A DNA stretch of 64,000 nt, taken from positions 30,854 through 94,853 of the forward strand of contig JAJDAZ010000064.1 of NCBI GenBank assembly GCA_029261595.1. Direction: 5' to 3'. Origin of the DNA: Nitrospinaceae bacterium (GTDB lineage Bacteria > Nitrospinota > Nitrospinia > Nitrospinales > VA-1). The notes below the pieces were generated by a model, which ran no database searches, was not told where the DNA came from, and saw nothing but the letters and a program-made list of their open reading frames with translations. Shown one piece after another: positions 1-9,597 of the stretch (the stretch's first letter is position 1; each line of letters begins with the position of its first letter). The position numbers and the translations under genes are program-made.

Positions 1-17
1 ACCAGGCAAAGGATAAT

Positions 18-1175
18 TTATCTGCGGTACTTCTTGACGATATCGCAGACGGTCTCAATCACCCGGTTCACATCCTGATCGGACATTTTAGGGTACAGGG
101 GCAACGTCAGCACCCTTTCCGAATAACTCGATGCCACAGGACAGTCTTCAGCTTTCGTATTAAATTCTTTCATATAGAACGGTTGTAAATGCAGACCGAT
201 ATAATGCACCGCCACTCCGATTCCCCGGGCCTGGATTTCCTGAAGAAACTGATCCCGGTCGATGGTCAGGCGCTCCAGCCGCAGGGCGATGATATAAAGA
301 TGGTAGGCCGATTGCGCATAATCCTTCCTTATAAGTGTTTCCAGCTCCGGAAGATCTTTGAACGCTTCATCATAGGCCTCCACATAGCGTTTCCTTAATT
401 CCAGAAATTGATTGACCTTTTTCAGCTGATGAATTCCCATAGCGGCGCTGATGTCCGTCATGTTGTATTTATAGCCAGGAGTATGCAACTGCCAGTGCGC
501 GAACCCACTTTTGCCAAACCGGTTCCAGGCGTCTTTGTTCAATCCATGAAGCCGCATGACGCGAATTTTATCTGCCAACTCCTCGTCATTGATGGTCAAC
601 ATCCCGCCCTCCCCCGTCGTCATGTTTTTGTTCGCGTAAAAACTGAATGAAGTCAGATTCCCGAGGTTTCCGATTTTCCTCCCCTTGTAAGAAGACTCCA
701 GCGCATGCGCCGCATCTTCAATAATGACAAGGTTGTGTTTATCCGCAATGGCCTGGATCGCATCCATATCACAGGGATGGCCCGCGAAATGCACCGGAAA
801 GATGGCCTTTGTTTTAGAAGAGATTTTTTCTTCAATTTTGGCGGGATCGATATTCAAAGTCCCAGGTTCGATATCGACAAAGACCGGCCGCAAACGTTCA
901 TGCACCACCACGTTCGCAGTGGCGGGGAAAGTCATCGGCGTGGTGATCACCTCACTGCCGGGCTCAAGTTCCAGCGCGACCAGGGACAAATGCAGTCCGG
1001 CGGTGCATGAGTTCAGCCCGAGGGCATGTTTGCAGCCGATATAATTTTTAAAATCCTCTTCAAACCGATGGGTCCTGGGGCCCGTCGTCAACCACCCGGA
1101 CTTGAGAGTGTCAATGACCTCCTGAATTTCATCCTCCTCCAGCCAGGCCCGGTGAAAAGGCATATCGATACCCAT
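18..1175 (-). CDS. DegT/DnrJ/EryC1/StrS family PLP-dependent sugar aminotransferase
   Basis: The 385-residue protein has the fold-type I layout of nucleotide-sugar aminotransferases (PseC/ArnB/WecE-like). EDAAHA near residue 153 supplies the PLP-ring aspartate (D154), and K183 in the FYANKNMTTGEGG context is the Schiff-base lysine. The N-terminal WLTTGP segment near residue 28 is also typical. The start is well supported: an AAGGATG Shine-Dalgarno lies just upstream of the ATG. By family it would transfer an amino group from glutamate to a keto-sugar nucleotide for cell-surface glycan or LPS synthesis. The exact sugar cannot be told from sequence. The next gene on the same strand is a glycosyltransferase 235 bp upstream, so a shared surface-polysaccharide role is plausible but not shown. 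Confidence 0.9.
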   Translation of the reverse strand: MGIDMPFHRAWLEEDEIQEVIDTLKSGWLTTGPRTHRFEEDFKNYIGCKHALGLNSCTAGLHLSLVALELEPGSEVITTPMTFPATANVVVHERLRPVFVDIEPGTLNIDPAKIEEKISSKTKAIFPVHFAGHPCDMDAIQAIADKHNLVIIEDAAHALESSYKGRKIGNLGNLTSFSFYANKNMTTGEGGMLTINDEELADKIRVMRLHGLNKDAWNRFGKSGFAHWQLHTPGYKYNMTDISAAMGIHQLKKVNQFLELRKRYVEAYDEAFKDLPELETLIRKDYAQSAYHLYIIALRLERLTIDRDQFLQEIQARGIGVAVHYIGLHLQPFYMKEFNTKAEDCPVASSYSERVLTLPLYPKMSDQDVNRVIETVCDIVKKYRR

Positions 1176-1410
1176 AACACATCCTTATTTTGTGGTTAAC
1201 AGTTTCTATCCAGATCGACGCAATGGATTTTTGGAGTAATTTGAAGAAATTTGAAAGGAGTTTCGAGAGGTAATCTCTGAGCTCACACCCCTGGAGTCAG
1301 GCAACTCCCTTTAAAAACATGAATTGTAGCACACTACCCTGCCTGTCGAAACGAAGATTGAGCAGGCATATTCTTAAGGGCGGTAAATCGATTTTCTGTA
1401 GGAAGGCTGA

Positions 1411-2628
1411 CTAATGCTTGCGTGGCCTGGCCGCTTCGGGTTTCCAGGGGGGGAGTCGTTTGGCGGTGGGGACGATTCTTCCTTTCCAAATAGTTCCTTG
1501 CCGGAACCAGGCGCCGACCAGGCCGGACCCTACCATCGCCATAAAAAACAGGAATGAAACGGGCAATAGAATCAAGTCCAGAATGGCTTTAAAAAATCCT
1601 CCGCTTTTCATCCAAGACACGCAAAATACAGCCAGGATTTGCAAAGAGCCGACCAGCATCTGAACGTCATTGTTGGTTTCCATCCCGCCGAGCCAGGTCA
1701 ACCAGGGAACCACCCAGAAAAACAGCAACCCTACCGTTAACAACAGCAGGGTAAAACTCCCAAGCTTAGGCCCCAGCGCCGTCCAGATCCCATTGACCAG
1801 ACTGCGCGACCACCCGCGATAGGCCTCGGTAAACGAAGAATACATGGTGGTTTTCAGAGCCCCTCCCGCGTCAATCCCTAACACGAGAAACCCTTTCAGT
1901 TTCGCAAGATACCCCAACGACACATCAGTACTGGAATATTCACGCACCGCCGCATGCGTCCCCACGGCCTCGTACGCCTCGCGGGTCATCAGGACGTACT
2001 GACCATAAATCAAGCCCTGCCGGGATTTTGAATCGGCCAACCCCTTTCGATCACTCACCATAAAAATATAGGACCAAACAACAAGATTAACCAGGGTAAC
2101 ACCGATTTCAGATCGTTCCTGCTTACCAGATACTGTTACCAGTGAAATCGGACTCGGAAGAACAAACCCCATCACCCGCGAAAGTAAAGAAGGACTGTGA
2201 TAGGTATCGGCGTCGGTAAAAAGGAGCCAGTCTCCCTTTGACTGAGGATATCCCTGCATGATGGCGTGGGCCTTGCCCATCCACCCTTCGGGCAAAGGTT
2301 TTCCCTGGACCACTTGAAGGCGCGAATCGGTATTGCCCAATTGAGCTAATATTGGACCCGTCTCATCCTCCGAACAATCATCAACCACAATGACCTCGAA
2401 GCGTGGATAGTCCTGCGCCAGCAGGGATCGTACACAACGTTCAATGGTTTTCTCTTCGTTGCGTGCCGGGACGATGATGGATACCATCGGAGGATTATCA
2501 GGCAGGTTGGGTTTTTCGTCGGGAAGCTCAGACATGGAACCACCGCACTGGCGGCTCCATCGGTGCCACACGATAAACCAAAAGATCAGAATAGAAAATC
2601 CATCCAGTAAAGACAGCTGGGAGAGCAA
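1411..2628 (-). CDS. Membrane-anchored family 2 glycosyltransferase (HpnB/CrtQ-like)
   Basis: The 405-residue protein has an N-terminal membrane segment (about 8-25), a GT-A domain beginning VSIIVPARNEE near 49, VVDDCSEDE at 81-89, a PEGWMGKAHA motif around 113-122, and the metal/nucleotide-binding DAD at 139-141 (TDADT). Hydrophobic helices fill about 285-350. The P-GW-GK-A motif and the C-terminal membrane helices are shared with hopene-associated HpnB and carotenoid-type CrtQ transferases, so a lipid-linked acceptor is likely; the true acceptor is unknown. The start is TTG with a GAGGA Shine-Dalgarno about 7 nt upstream. No hopanoid or carotenoid genes flank it, so the assignment stays at family level. 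Confidence 0.8.
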   Translation of the reverse strand: MLSQLSLLDGFSILIFWFIVWHRWSRQCGGSMSELPDEKPNLPDNPPMVSIIVPARNEEKTIERCVRSLLAQDYPRFEVIVVDDCSEDETGPILAQLGNTDSRLQVVQGKPLPEGWMGKAHAIMQGYPQSKGDWLLFTDADTYHSPSLLSRVMGFVLPSPISLVTVSGKQERSEIGVTLVNLVVWSYIFMVSDRKGLADSKSRQGLIYGQYVLMTREAYEAVGTHAAVREYSSTDVSLGYLAKLKGFLVLGIDAGGALKTTMYSSFTEAYRGWSRSLVNGIWTALGPKLGSFTLLLLTVGLLFFWVVPWLTWLGGMETNNDVQMLVGSLQILAVFCVSWMKSGGFFKAILDLILLPVSFLFFMAMVGSGLVGAWFRQGTIWKGRIVPTAKRLPPWKPEAARPRKH

Positions 2629-2706
2629 GAAGGAGTCCTCTCAAAATATTTGTTGAGAAGGAAAAGATGGACTAAAGAAGGGTATCAAGGAAAGATCGGG
2701 AAACCT

Positions 2707-3069
2707 TCAGGGAGACGGGTTGTCCAGGATATTTAAAATTTCACCCAGGTCGCGTTTGATTTCGCGCTTCCATTGCAAAAATTTTTCCCGGTCCTCCTGG
2801 ATTTCCTCCGGCGAACCTTTCTTCTTGTATTTTTTCAATTTGACCTTAGCGCCGGCAATGGTGAACTTTTCTTCATACAAAAGGCGCTTGATTTCCAACA
2901 CCAGTTCAACGTCTTTTTTCTGGTACAGACGTTGTCCGGAGCGGTTTTTATCCGGGCGAAGCGTTTCAAATTCATCCTCCCAGTAGCGCAGGACGTGCTG
3001 CTCCACGGCGGCTATCTCGGCCACCTCGCCAATTTTAAAAAATACCTTGTCAGGAATCACGCTTTCCAT
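2707..3069 (-). CDS. MerR-family transcriptional regulator
   Basis: The 120-residue protein carries a MerR winged-helix domain at the N-terminus (FKIGEVAEI near 11, VLRYWEDEF near 27, then a basic [13 protein letters not shown] wing near 45-57). A Lys-rich helix and short C-terminal dimerisation helix follow. There is no effector-binding domain and no cysteine metal site, so it is not a metal sensor. Such short MerR proteins commonly sit next to ihfA in deltaproteobacteria-like genomes, and ihfA is the upstream neighbour here on the same strand, 213 bp away. The target promoter is unknown. Confidence 0.85.
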   Translation of the reverse strand: MESVIPDKVFFKIGEVAEIAAVEQHVLRYWEDEFETLRPDKNRSGQRLYQKKDVELVLEIKRLLYEEKFTIAGAKVKLKKYKKKGSPEEIQEDREKFLQWKREIKRDLGEILNILDNPSP

Positions 3070-3282
3070 TCATTCCGCCAAAAATTGTTTCAAATAAATC
3101 AAGCGGTTCACCAGGGGGTATTAAAGCATTTTGTGAAGTGAAAAATCAAGGCAAAATGACGGAAAAGCTTTACCGGCAGAAGATCCAATTTAAATCATGA
3201 CTTCAGTTTCAAACCCACCTTTCGAAAGCGCTTGTCAAAATTGAGAACAGAAACTCTGACGATTAAGGAACGGCGTCGCCAT

Positions 3283-3588
3283 TCACGGAGCGTCGGTGGA
3301 GGTGAGCAAATTTTTGCTGGGCTTGAAAGTCAACACCCTCCGGGAGCGGATGACGATGGACTCGCCGGTTTGCGGATTACGGGCATTTCGGGCCTTTTTA
3401 TTTTTCAAATAAAAACTGGCGAACCCCGCAATGCGAACACTTTCTCCGTTTGCCAATTCTGTCTTGATTTCCTTGAACAGGGCATCCACCGCCTCTTCGG
3501 CTTCCTGGCGAGTGAAACCCACTTTTCTATAAACTTGTTCCACCAGGTCAGACTTCACTACGTTTGGTTTGGTTTCCAAAGTTTCCAC
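3283..3588 (-). CDS. ihfA: Integration host factor alpha subunit (HU/IHF family)
   Basis: The 101-residue DNA-bending protein has the HU/IHF fold: two N-terminal helices (DLVEQVYRKVGFTRQEAEE), a beta-saddle (VRIAGFASFYLK) and the arm motif RNPQTGE with the tip proline that intercalates into DNA. A basic segment IRSRRVLTFKPSK closes the domain. The alpha assignment rests on the GFTRQEAEE helix and the MerR neighbour; a plain HU cannot be fully excluded. Known role: sharp bending of DNA at promoters and recombination sites. The gene stands close to fusA-like EF-G, whose 3' end is upstream. Confidence 0.85.
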   Translation of the reverse strand: METLETKPNVVKSDLVEQVYRKVGFTRQEAEEAVDALFKEIKTELANGESVRIAGFASFYLKNKKARNARNPQTGESIVIRSRRVLTFKPSKNLLTSTDAP

Positions 3589-3636
3589 AATAAAAATCCC
3601 TTAAAAAAATAAGAAGTAACTTCCAACGATTTTATT

Positions 3637-5730
3637 TCACTCTTTGTCTTTATTAAACTCCGCACTCGCTTGTTCGATGATCTTTTTGGAGAGGTGTTCC
3701 GGAACGTCGTCATAATGATCGAACTCCATCACGAACATTCCCCTTCCGCTTGTGATCGATCTCAGGTCCGCCGCATAATTCAGAATCTCGGCCATGGGAA
3801 CATGAACGCGGATGGTCTGCTTGTCGTCATCCGCATCGATGCCCTGAATTTTCCCGCGCTTGGAGTTGAGGTCTCCCATGACATCGCCCACATGTTCACC
3901 GGGAACAATGACCTCCATCGCCATGATGGGCTCGAGCAATATGGGTTTGCAATCAACAACACCTTTTTTGAAGCCCAACGACCCGGCGATTTTAAATGCC
4001 ATCTCCGACGAATCGACATTATGATACGATCCGTCATAAAGTTTGACCTTCACATCGACCATGGGATAATGCGCAATCACCCCCTGGGTCAACGCTTCCT
4101 TAATCCCCTTTTCGACTGCGGGGATATAAGTTTTGGGGATGGAGCCTCCCACGATTTTATCTTCAAATACAAATCCCCCGCCCTTTTCCAGGGGAGAAAT
4201 TTCCAACCAGGTGTCGCCGAATTGCCCCCGGCCTCCCGTTTGCTTTTTGTATTTCCCTTGAACCTTGGTTCTCCCGCGTATGGTTTCCAGATAGGGAACC
4301 TTCGGCGGCTTGACTTCCACTTCCACACCAAATCTTTGTTTCAGCCGGTCGATGACCACATCCAGATGCACCTGCCCCATTCCTGAAACGAGGAGTTCAT
4401 GGGTCTGCGAATTTCTTTCGACCTGCAAGGTGGCATCTTCTTCCGTCACCCGGTGTAAAGCGGTACTGATTTTTTCCTCATCCGCTCTGGTCTTGGGCAG
4501 AATCGCCTGCGAGAACACGGGAACGGGAAACTCAATGGCGTCGAAGACGATAGCTTTCGATTGGTCGGAAAGCGTGTCGTTGGTCTGCGTCACCTTGAGC
4601 TTCGCCACCGCGCCGATATCCCCCGCCGACACTTCGGACACCGGCACCTGTTTTTTGCCCTGAAGCATAAAAATCTGGCCGATTCTTTCACTGTTCTCCC
4701 TGGAGGCATTGTACACATTGGAGTCCGCTTTGATGGACCCGGAAAAGACTCGGAACAAAGTCAGCTTGCCGGCATAGGGGTCCGCAACGGTTTTGAACAC
4801 CAGGGACGAAAAAGGTTCTTGCGAGTCCGGCTTGCGCTCAGCTTCAGAACCGTCCTTGACGGCCTTTCCCGTTGCTGGCTCCCGCCTGTCCGGGGAAGGC
4901 AGGTAATCGATAACCGCCTTTAACAGCAGATCCATCCCCATATTCCGGGTTCCCGACCCACACAACACAGGAATCAACTGCCCGCTCTGAATCCCGTTTT
5001 TCAATCCAGAATGAAACTCTTCCTCGCTGAGCTCTCCCTTTTCCAGATAAACTTCTATCAACTCGTCGTCCACCTCCGCAATGGCCTCCGTGAGTTCCGC
5101 CCGGCTCATTTCCACACTGTCCGCCAGATCCGGTGGAATGTCACCGGCCTTGCCCTTGCCATCGCCTTCTTTTTCATAGGAAAAATACCGATTCTCCACT
5201 AGATCAACAATTCCTGTAAAACTCTCCCCATTCCCAACGGGCATTTGCAGAAAAACTGGAGTCTTTTTAAACTTTTTCTTCAAATTTTCTAGTATAGGCG
5301 TGACATTAGCCCGCTCGTGGTCCATTTTATTCAAAAAAACAATCCTTAAAAGATCCTGTTCATCCGCCCACTGCCACACCTTTTCGGTATAAAACTGAAC
5401 CCCGTCATCGGCGCCTATCACCACCACCGCATGGTCAATCACTCGAATGCATGCCGGCGTATCGGCGATGAAGTTATTGTCTCCGGGGGTGTCGAGAATA
5501 TTGATTTTATGCTTGTCCCATTCGCAAAATGCCAGGGATGCGCTCAGGGTGTGTCCTCGCTTTATTTCATCGGGCTCGTAATCCATCATGGAGGAAGTAT
5601 CTCCCACCTTTCCCAGGCGGTCGGATACCCCGGACGTAAAAAGGATAGCTTCCGCAACAGAGGTTTTTCCGGAGGACCCGTGACCCAGGAGTCCGACATT
5701 TCTGATTTCCTGAATTTTATATTTTTTCAT
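3637..5730 (-). CDS. Elongation factor G paralogue (EF-G-like GTPase, FusA2 type)
   Basis: The 697-residue translational GTPase has G1 GHGSSGKTS (16-24), G3 DTPG (80-83) and G4 NKMD (134-137), followed by EF-G domains II-V. The P-loop reads G-H-G-S-S-G-K rather than the A-H-I-D-A-G-K-T of canonical translocase, and the switch I RGITI is RGHTL. These marks place it in the EF-G-like/EF-G2 subgroup, whose members often coexist with a canonical fusA and have incompletely known roles. It is not embedded in an rpsL-rpsG-tuf operon, which also argues against the main EF-G. An AGAGG Shine-Dalgarno precedes the ATG. It stands downstream of the beta-lactamase-fold/CNB gene with a 111 bp gap. Confidence 0.88.
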   Translation of the reverse strand: MKKYKIQEIRNVGLLGHGSSGKTSVAEAILFTSGVSDRLGKVGDTSSMMDYEPDEIKRGHTLSASLAFCEWDKHKINILDTPGDNNFIADTPACIRVIDHAVVVIGADDGVQFYTEKVWQWADEQDLLRIVFLNKMDHERANVTPILENLKKKFKKTPVFLQMPVGNGESFTGIVDLVENRYFSYEKEGDGKGKAGDIPPDLADSVEMSRAELTEAIAEVDDELIEVYLEKGELSEEEFHSGLKNGIQSGQLIPVLCGSGTRNMGMDLLLKAVIDYLPSPDRREPATGKAVKDGSEAERKPDSQEPFSSLVFKTVADPYAGKLTLFRVFSGSIKADSNVYNASRENSERIGQIFMLQGKKQVPVSEVSAGDIGAVAKLKVTQTNDTLSDQSKAIVFDAIEFPVPVFSQAILPKTRADEEKISTALHRVTEEDATLQVERNSQTHELLVSGMGQVHLDVVIDRLKQRFGVEVEVKPPKVPYLETIRGRTKVQGKYKKQTGGRGQFGDTWLEISPLEKGGGFVFEDKIVGGSIPKTYIPAVEKGIKEALTQGVIAHYPMVDVKVKLYDGSYHNVDSSEMAFKIAGSLGFKKGVVDCKPILLEPIMAMEVIVPGEHVGDVMGDLNSKRGKIQGIDADDDKQTIRVHVPMAEILNYAADLRSITSGRGMFVMEFDHYDDVPEHLSKKIIEQASAEFNKDKE

Positions 5731-5841
5731 TTCAAACCTCTGGACAAAGTGGGGTTCAAATTTTCACATTTGAACTTTTTCTCTGACACATCAAACCAAT
5801 TCAAATCCATCAATATAGAGACTGGCTCCAGCAATTGATTG

Positions 5842-8253
5842 CTAGGAATAGGCATCGATAATGGAGTATAGATCCGCCTCCCGTCTTCCAATCTTCTCAT
5901 TCGTTGCGTCGCGAAACGAGGGAAACATATGGAACACGCGCTCCAAATCCTGCAGGCTCATTCCAATGGTATACACCTCATGGGCTTTGGCCAAAGCGAT
6001 AATGGGGTTCACGCACGGCGCCTTGTCGCCGCCCATGCCAATCACATCCCAGGGATCGAACGGAGCGCTTCCCAGGCCATCCTTTCTTTGTATCTCCACC
6101 TCTCCATAAAGCAGGATATGTGCGATTTTGTTGGATGATTCTCTGGAAGATATTCTATCTTTTCGGTTCCAGTTATGAATTTTTCCCAAAGCCAATGACG
6201 CCATTAGACCGGGGTCCAGGGATCGGTAAAAGGGCTTCGGCTGTTTCCGGTTGGGTGAAGTTTTCGTTATTCGATTCATCCGATTTGAAACCCTACTCGG
6301 GACCTTAAGCAAGGTCAATGGAGATTTGGCCCGGATGGTGGCTTTTCGCCAGGGATAGCCCGTGGTGTAAGCCAACTCGCCGAAAATTTTTCCTTTGCCA
6401 TAAATGGCGAACGACTTTTCATTAAAGATCAATTCGGCAAATCCATCCAGAATGACAAAAAACTCATCTCCCGGCTCGCCCTGAGCAAATACCACCTCAT
6501 CCACCTGGTATTTGACCACCTCCGCATTTTTCAATAACCCCGGCAGGCCCTGCTCCCCGGACGTTTTTTTGGCTTTTGGACGCCCTCCCCGGGCGGTGAG
6601 TGTCTTCCCGGTCTCCTTGCTTTGCGGAATCAAAGCAATGGTTTGCCCTTCCTCTGCGAATCTGAATTTGCGATGCGGCTCCGGGTCGAAATGCTGGTGA
6701 ACGAGGATCATTCTTTTCGCTATGGATTCATCGATATGCTCCAGGGATTGCAGTTTGGTATGAAGCTTTCCCCCGCCGACATCATGGACGATCAGATCGG
6801 CGTCCCATATAAACCCGAGAACCCCTTCATACCGTTGCCGGGAAAAAACTCCCTTCCGGTACCATTCCGTCATTTCCGCCAAATCATATTTTGTATCACC
6901 GGAATGGCTGATAACGGTTTCCTTGCCCGATTTGTCTTTATAGGTCAGGGTGAATCGTCCCGCAGGTATGGAGTGCAGGGAATAATCAAAGGTAAAAATC
7001 GTGCTTTCGAAACCCGGAAACCGGGTCGGCTTATTGGCTTCCACCTCAAAAAAGTCGATGAACTTCTCAAGGACCGTGGTGGAGAAATAAGTGATCGCCT
7101 CCATTTTCCGTAAGAAACTTTCAAATATGATCCGGGTGGAAATGACCCGAAGGCGTTTGCCGGAAAGTATCATCTCGGCCAGTCCGGTGTCATGGTCCGA
7201 ATGGACATGGGTCAGGAAAACGTAAAGAATGTCGCTCTCCACAATTCCCAGACGAAGGGCCAGGCGAACGCTGTCGGGAACCGCATCGACCATGATCCCC
7301 TTTCCCTCCGACCAGACAATGATACTGCTGTTTCTTCTCTTTCCAGCAAACCCCGACCCCACTCCAATAAAAGTCACTCCCATAAAGGGTTTTTCGACCA
7401 GGTCGTACTCCGGCAAAGGATTGGGTGGGTCCAGATGGCTGATATCAACCATGCCCACTTTTTCATTATTACAGAAAATGTCAAAGGCCGAGGCCCGTTT
7501 CTGGACGATCTTAACTTTTAATCTTTTATCGTTTCCTGGGATGAGGAGCGGTTTTTCCTTTTCAAACTGACGAAAGTCGATGATGTCATTTATCAGTTTT
7601 TCACGGTCTTCCTCATTCGCCAGAGAAAACAGGTCAATTTCTTTTTTTAACTGGGCGCAAACGATATATTGCCGGGCAAGATCTTTTGCCAGATTAGGAA
7701 TCTGATTCCCCTGCAACCACTTTTGCTTTTTGACCAGGGTTCCAAAATATTGATGCGTTTTTTGGAAAACCACCCGGTCGCTGGCATGCGCTTTCAACAG
7801 GTCATCAAACTGGCGAAACAATTTTTTATCGCCGGCGACCTTCTCAACAAATGATTGGAATTTTTTCAATTCCCGGGGAGTGGACCTGGCTTCGGGGAAG
7901 GAATTTCTTAACTGGGCCTCTAAAAGGAATTTGAAACGCGGGCCGAAAAGCGTTTCATTTAAAATATTTTTAAAGCGGACTTCCTGATCCTCGGTGCAGT
8001 AAACAAAAATTTTTTCCTTTTGAGTCGCGCCAAAAAGGGCATTGTAGATAATAAATTCAAAATCAAAATTATTCCGCCCACTCACAAAGGTACGAAAGGG
8101 AATCACAAAATGGCGGGGCATCTTTTTTTTCTGACGGATGAAATCCTTAACCATTCCCGGTGGGCACCCGAAAGCAACGGTTTCAAAACCTTCCCCTTCC
8201 AGAACCCTATAATTATACCCGCTAATAATTTCAACTTTTTTCTTTCCAGCCAC
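5842..8253 (-). CDS. Metallo-beta-lactamase fold hydrolase with tandem C-terminal cyclic nucleotide-binding domains
   Basis: An open frame extends to a TTG at 8316, but that would overlap der by 59 bp. A GTG at 8253 has GGGTGA eight bases upstream and begins 4 bp after the der stop, giving about 803 residues. In that numbering, the first ~280 residues are unassigned and largely helical. A beta-lactamase fold follows with THVHSDH (H349, H351, D353, H354), HSGDT (450-454) and a late His in VHQHFDP (about 521), a full two-metal ligand set. After a basic linker, a cyclic nucleotide-binding domain occupies about 574-660 (GEPGDEFFVILDG, GKIFGELAY), and a weaker second copy about 680-790. Inference: a nucleotide-regulated hydrolase, substrate unknown. 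Confidence 0.8.
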   Translation of the reverse strand: MAGKKKVEIISGYNYRVLEGEGFETVAFGCPPGMVKDFIRQKKKMPRHFVIPFRTFVSGRNNFDFEFIIYNALFGATQKEKIFVYCTEDQEVRFKNILNETLFGPRFKFLLEAQLRNSFPEARSTPRELKKFQSFVEKVAGDKKLFRQFDDLLKAHASDRVVFQKTHQYFGTLVKKQKWLQGNQIPNLAKDLARQYIVCAQLKKEIDLFSLANEEDREKLINDIIDFRQFEKEKPLLIPGNDKRLKVKIVQKRASAFDIFCNNEKVGMVDISHLDPPNPLPEYDLVEKPFMGVTFIGVGSGFAGKRRNSSIIVWSEGKGIMVDAVPDSVRLALRLGIVESDILYVFLTHVHSDHDTGLAEMILSGKRLRVISTRIIFESFLRKMEAITYFSTTVLEKFIDFFEVEANKPTRFPGFESTIFTFDYSLHSIPAGRFTLTYKDKSGKETVISHSGDTKYDLAEMTEWYRKGVFSRQRYEGVLGFIWDADLIVHDVGGGKLHTKLQSLEHIDESIAKRMILVHQHFDPEPHRKFRFAEEGQTIALIPQSKETGKTLTARGGRPKAKKTSGEQGLPGLLKNAEVVKYQVDEVVFAQGEPGDEFFVILDGFAELIFNEKSFAIYGKGKIFGELAYTTGYPWRKATIRAKSPLTLLKVPSRVSNRMNRITKTSPNRKQPKPFYRSLDPGLMASLALGKIHNWNRKDRISSRESSNKIAHILLYGEVEIQRKDGLGSAPFDPWDVIGMGGDKAPCVNPIIALAKAHEVYTIGMSLQDLERVFHMFPSFRDATNEKIGRREADLYSIIDAYS

Positions 8254-8257
8254 GATC

Positions 8258-9583
8258 TCAATCACCCTTTTTGCGGCCCGAAAACAATAAACGGACAGGG
8301 GTTCCGGAAAATCCAAATACCTTACGCAAACTATTGGTCAAATACAGCTTGTAGGAAAAATGAACTCCTTGTGGATAATTAACAAAACATCTGAACGTGG
8401 GGGGGCAACTCTTGACTTGTGTGGTGTACATCATTTTCAAAAATTTGCCCCGGTAACTGCTCATCGGGTTTTTTATGATTGCTTTCTCGAAACAATCGTT
8501 CAACCTTCCCGTGGTGATATTTTTTGAGTACTCCCCATACACATGCCCGATGCTTGAAAGCAATTTATTCAAGCCCTGCCCGGTTTTAGCGGAAACCGTC
8601 AATAAAGGGGCGAACTCCAGAAACTTAAACTTATCCCGCACCCGCATTTCAAATTCGGAAAACGATTTCCTCGGCTGATTTATCAAGTCCCATTTATTGG
8701 CTACTATAATACATCCTTTGCCCCTGTCAAAGGCATACCCGGCAATGGTGGCGTCCTGTTCGGACACTCCATCGTGCGCATCCAAAACCAAAACGGCGAT
8801 ATCGCATCGGTCCAGCGCTTTCAATGCCATAATAACGCTAAACTTATCAAGCACGTTTCGCGTTCTGCCCTTGCGCCGGATGCCTGCGGTGTCGATAAAG
8901 ACGATGTCCTTACCTTGAAACTGAAAATAGGTGTCGACGGTATCTCGGGTGGTTCCGGGAATCGGGGAGACGATGCATCGGTCAGAATCCAGCAACTTGT
9001 TGATCAAAGAAGATTTGCCCGCATTGGGCTTGCCCACAATGGCAACTTTGATCGCATCCGGGACCGGTTCCTCATCGAGAGATTCGGGAGGAAATTCTTC
9101 GACCAGATACTCGATGAGCTCTGACAATCCCAGGCCGTGCTCGGCGGAGATGGGATAGGTGGCTTCAATACCCAATTGAAAAAATTCGCCGATGTCCTTC
9201 TCGTGGTCGGGCTGATCCACCTTGTTGACTGCCAGAACCAGGGATTTTCCGGTTTTTCTCACTTTTTGTATGATATTGCGGTCTTGAGCGGTGAGCCCCT
9301 GTTGCTTATCCACCACTAAAATAATTAAATCGGCTTCTTCTTCGGCGACCACCACCTGTTCCTTGACCTGAATCTCAATCTCATTCGCGCTGTCCAGGTC
9401 GATGCCGCCGGTATCGATCACGATGACGGAGCGGCCCATCATTTCGGCTCGCCCAAAAAGGCGATCGCGGGTCACACCGGGGGTGTCGTTGACGATGGAG
9501 GTTTTTTTTTGGGTGAGCTTATTGAAAAGAGTGGATTTTCCTACATTGGGTCTGCCAATGATGACCACTACCGGAACGGGCAT
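8258..9583 (-). CDS. der: Ribosome-biogenesis GTPase Der (EngA)
   Basis: The 441-residue protein has the hallmark tandem GTPase arrangement: first P-loop GRPNVGKSTLFN from residue 10 with DTPG and NKVD, second P-loop GKPNAGKSS near 188 with DTAGI and NKWD, then a C-terminal KH-like domain. Length and order match Der, which acts on the large ribosomal subunit. An AAGG-type Shine-Dalgarno lies before the ATG. The gene follows amiC by 14 bp and is followed almost immediately by the beta-lactamase/CNB gene, so the three are probably co-transcribed. Confidence 0.97.
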   Translation of the reverse strand: MPVPVVVIIGRPNVGKSTLFNKLTQKKTSIVNDTPGVTRDRLFGRAEMMGRSVIVIDTGGIDLDSANEIEIQVKEQVVVAEEEADLIILVVDKQQGLTAQDRNIIQKVRKTGKSLVLAVNKVDQPDHEKDIGEFFQLGIEATYPISAEHGLGLSELIEYLVEEFPPESLDEEPVPDAIKVAIVGKPNAGKSSLINKLLDSDRCIVSPIPGTTRDTVDTYFQFQGKDIVFIDTAGIRRKGRTRNVLDKFSVIMALKALDRCDIAVLVLDAHDGVSEQDATIAGYAFDRGKGCIIVANKWDLINQPRKSFSEFEMRVRDKFKFLEFAPLLTVSAKTGQGLNKLLSSIGHVYGEYSKNITTGRLNDCFEKAIIKNPMSSYRGKFLKMMYTTQVKSCPPTFRCFVNYPQGVHFSYKLYLTNSLRKVFGFSGTPVRLLFSGRKKGD

Positions 9584-9597
9584 GGAGATGAACCTTG

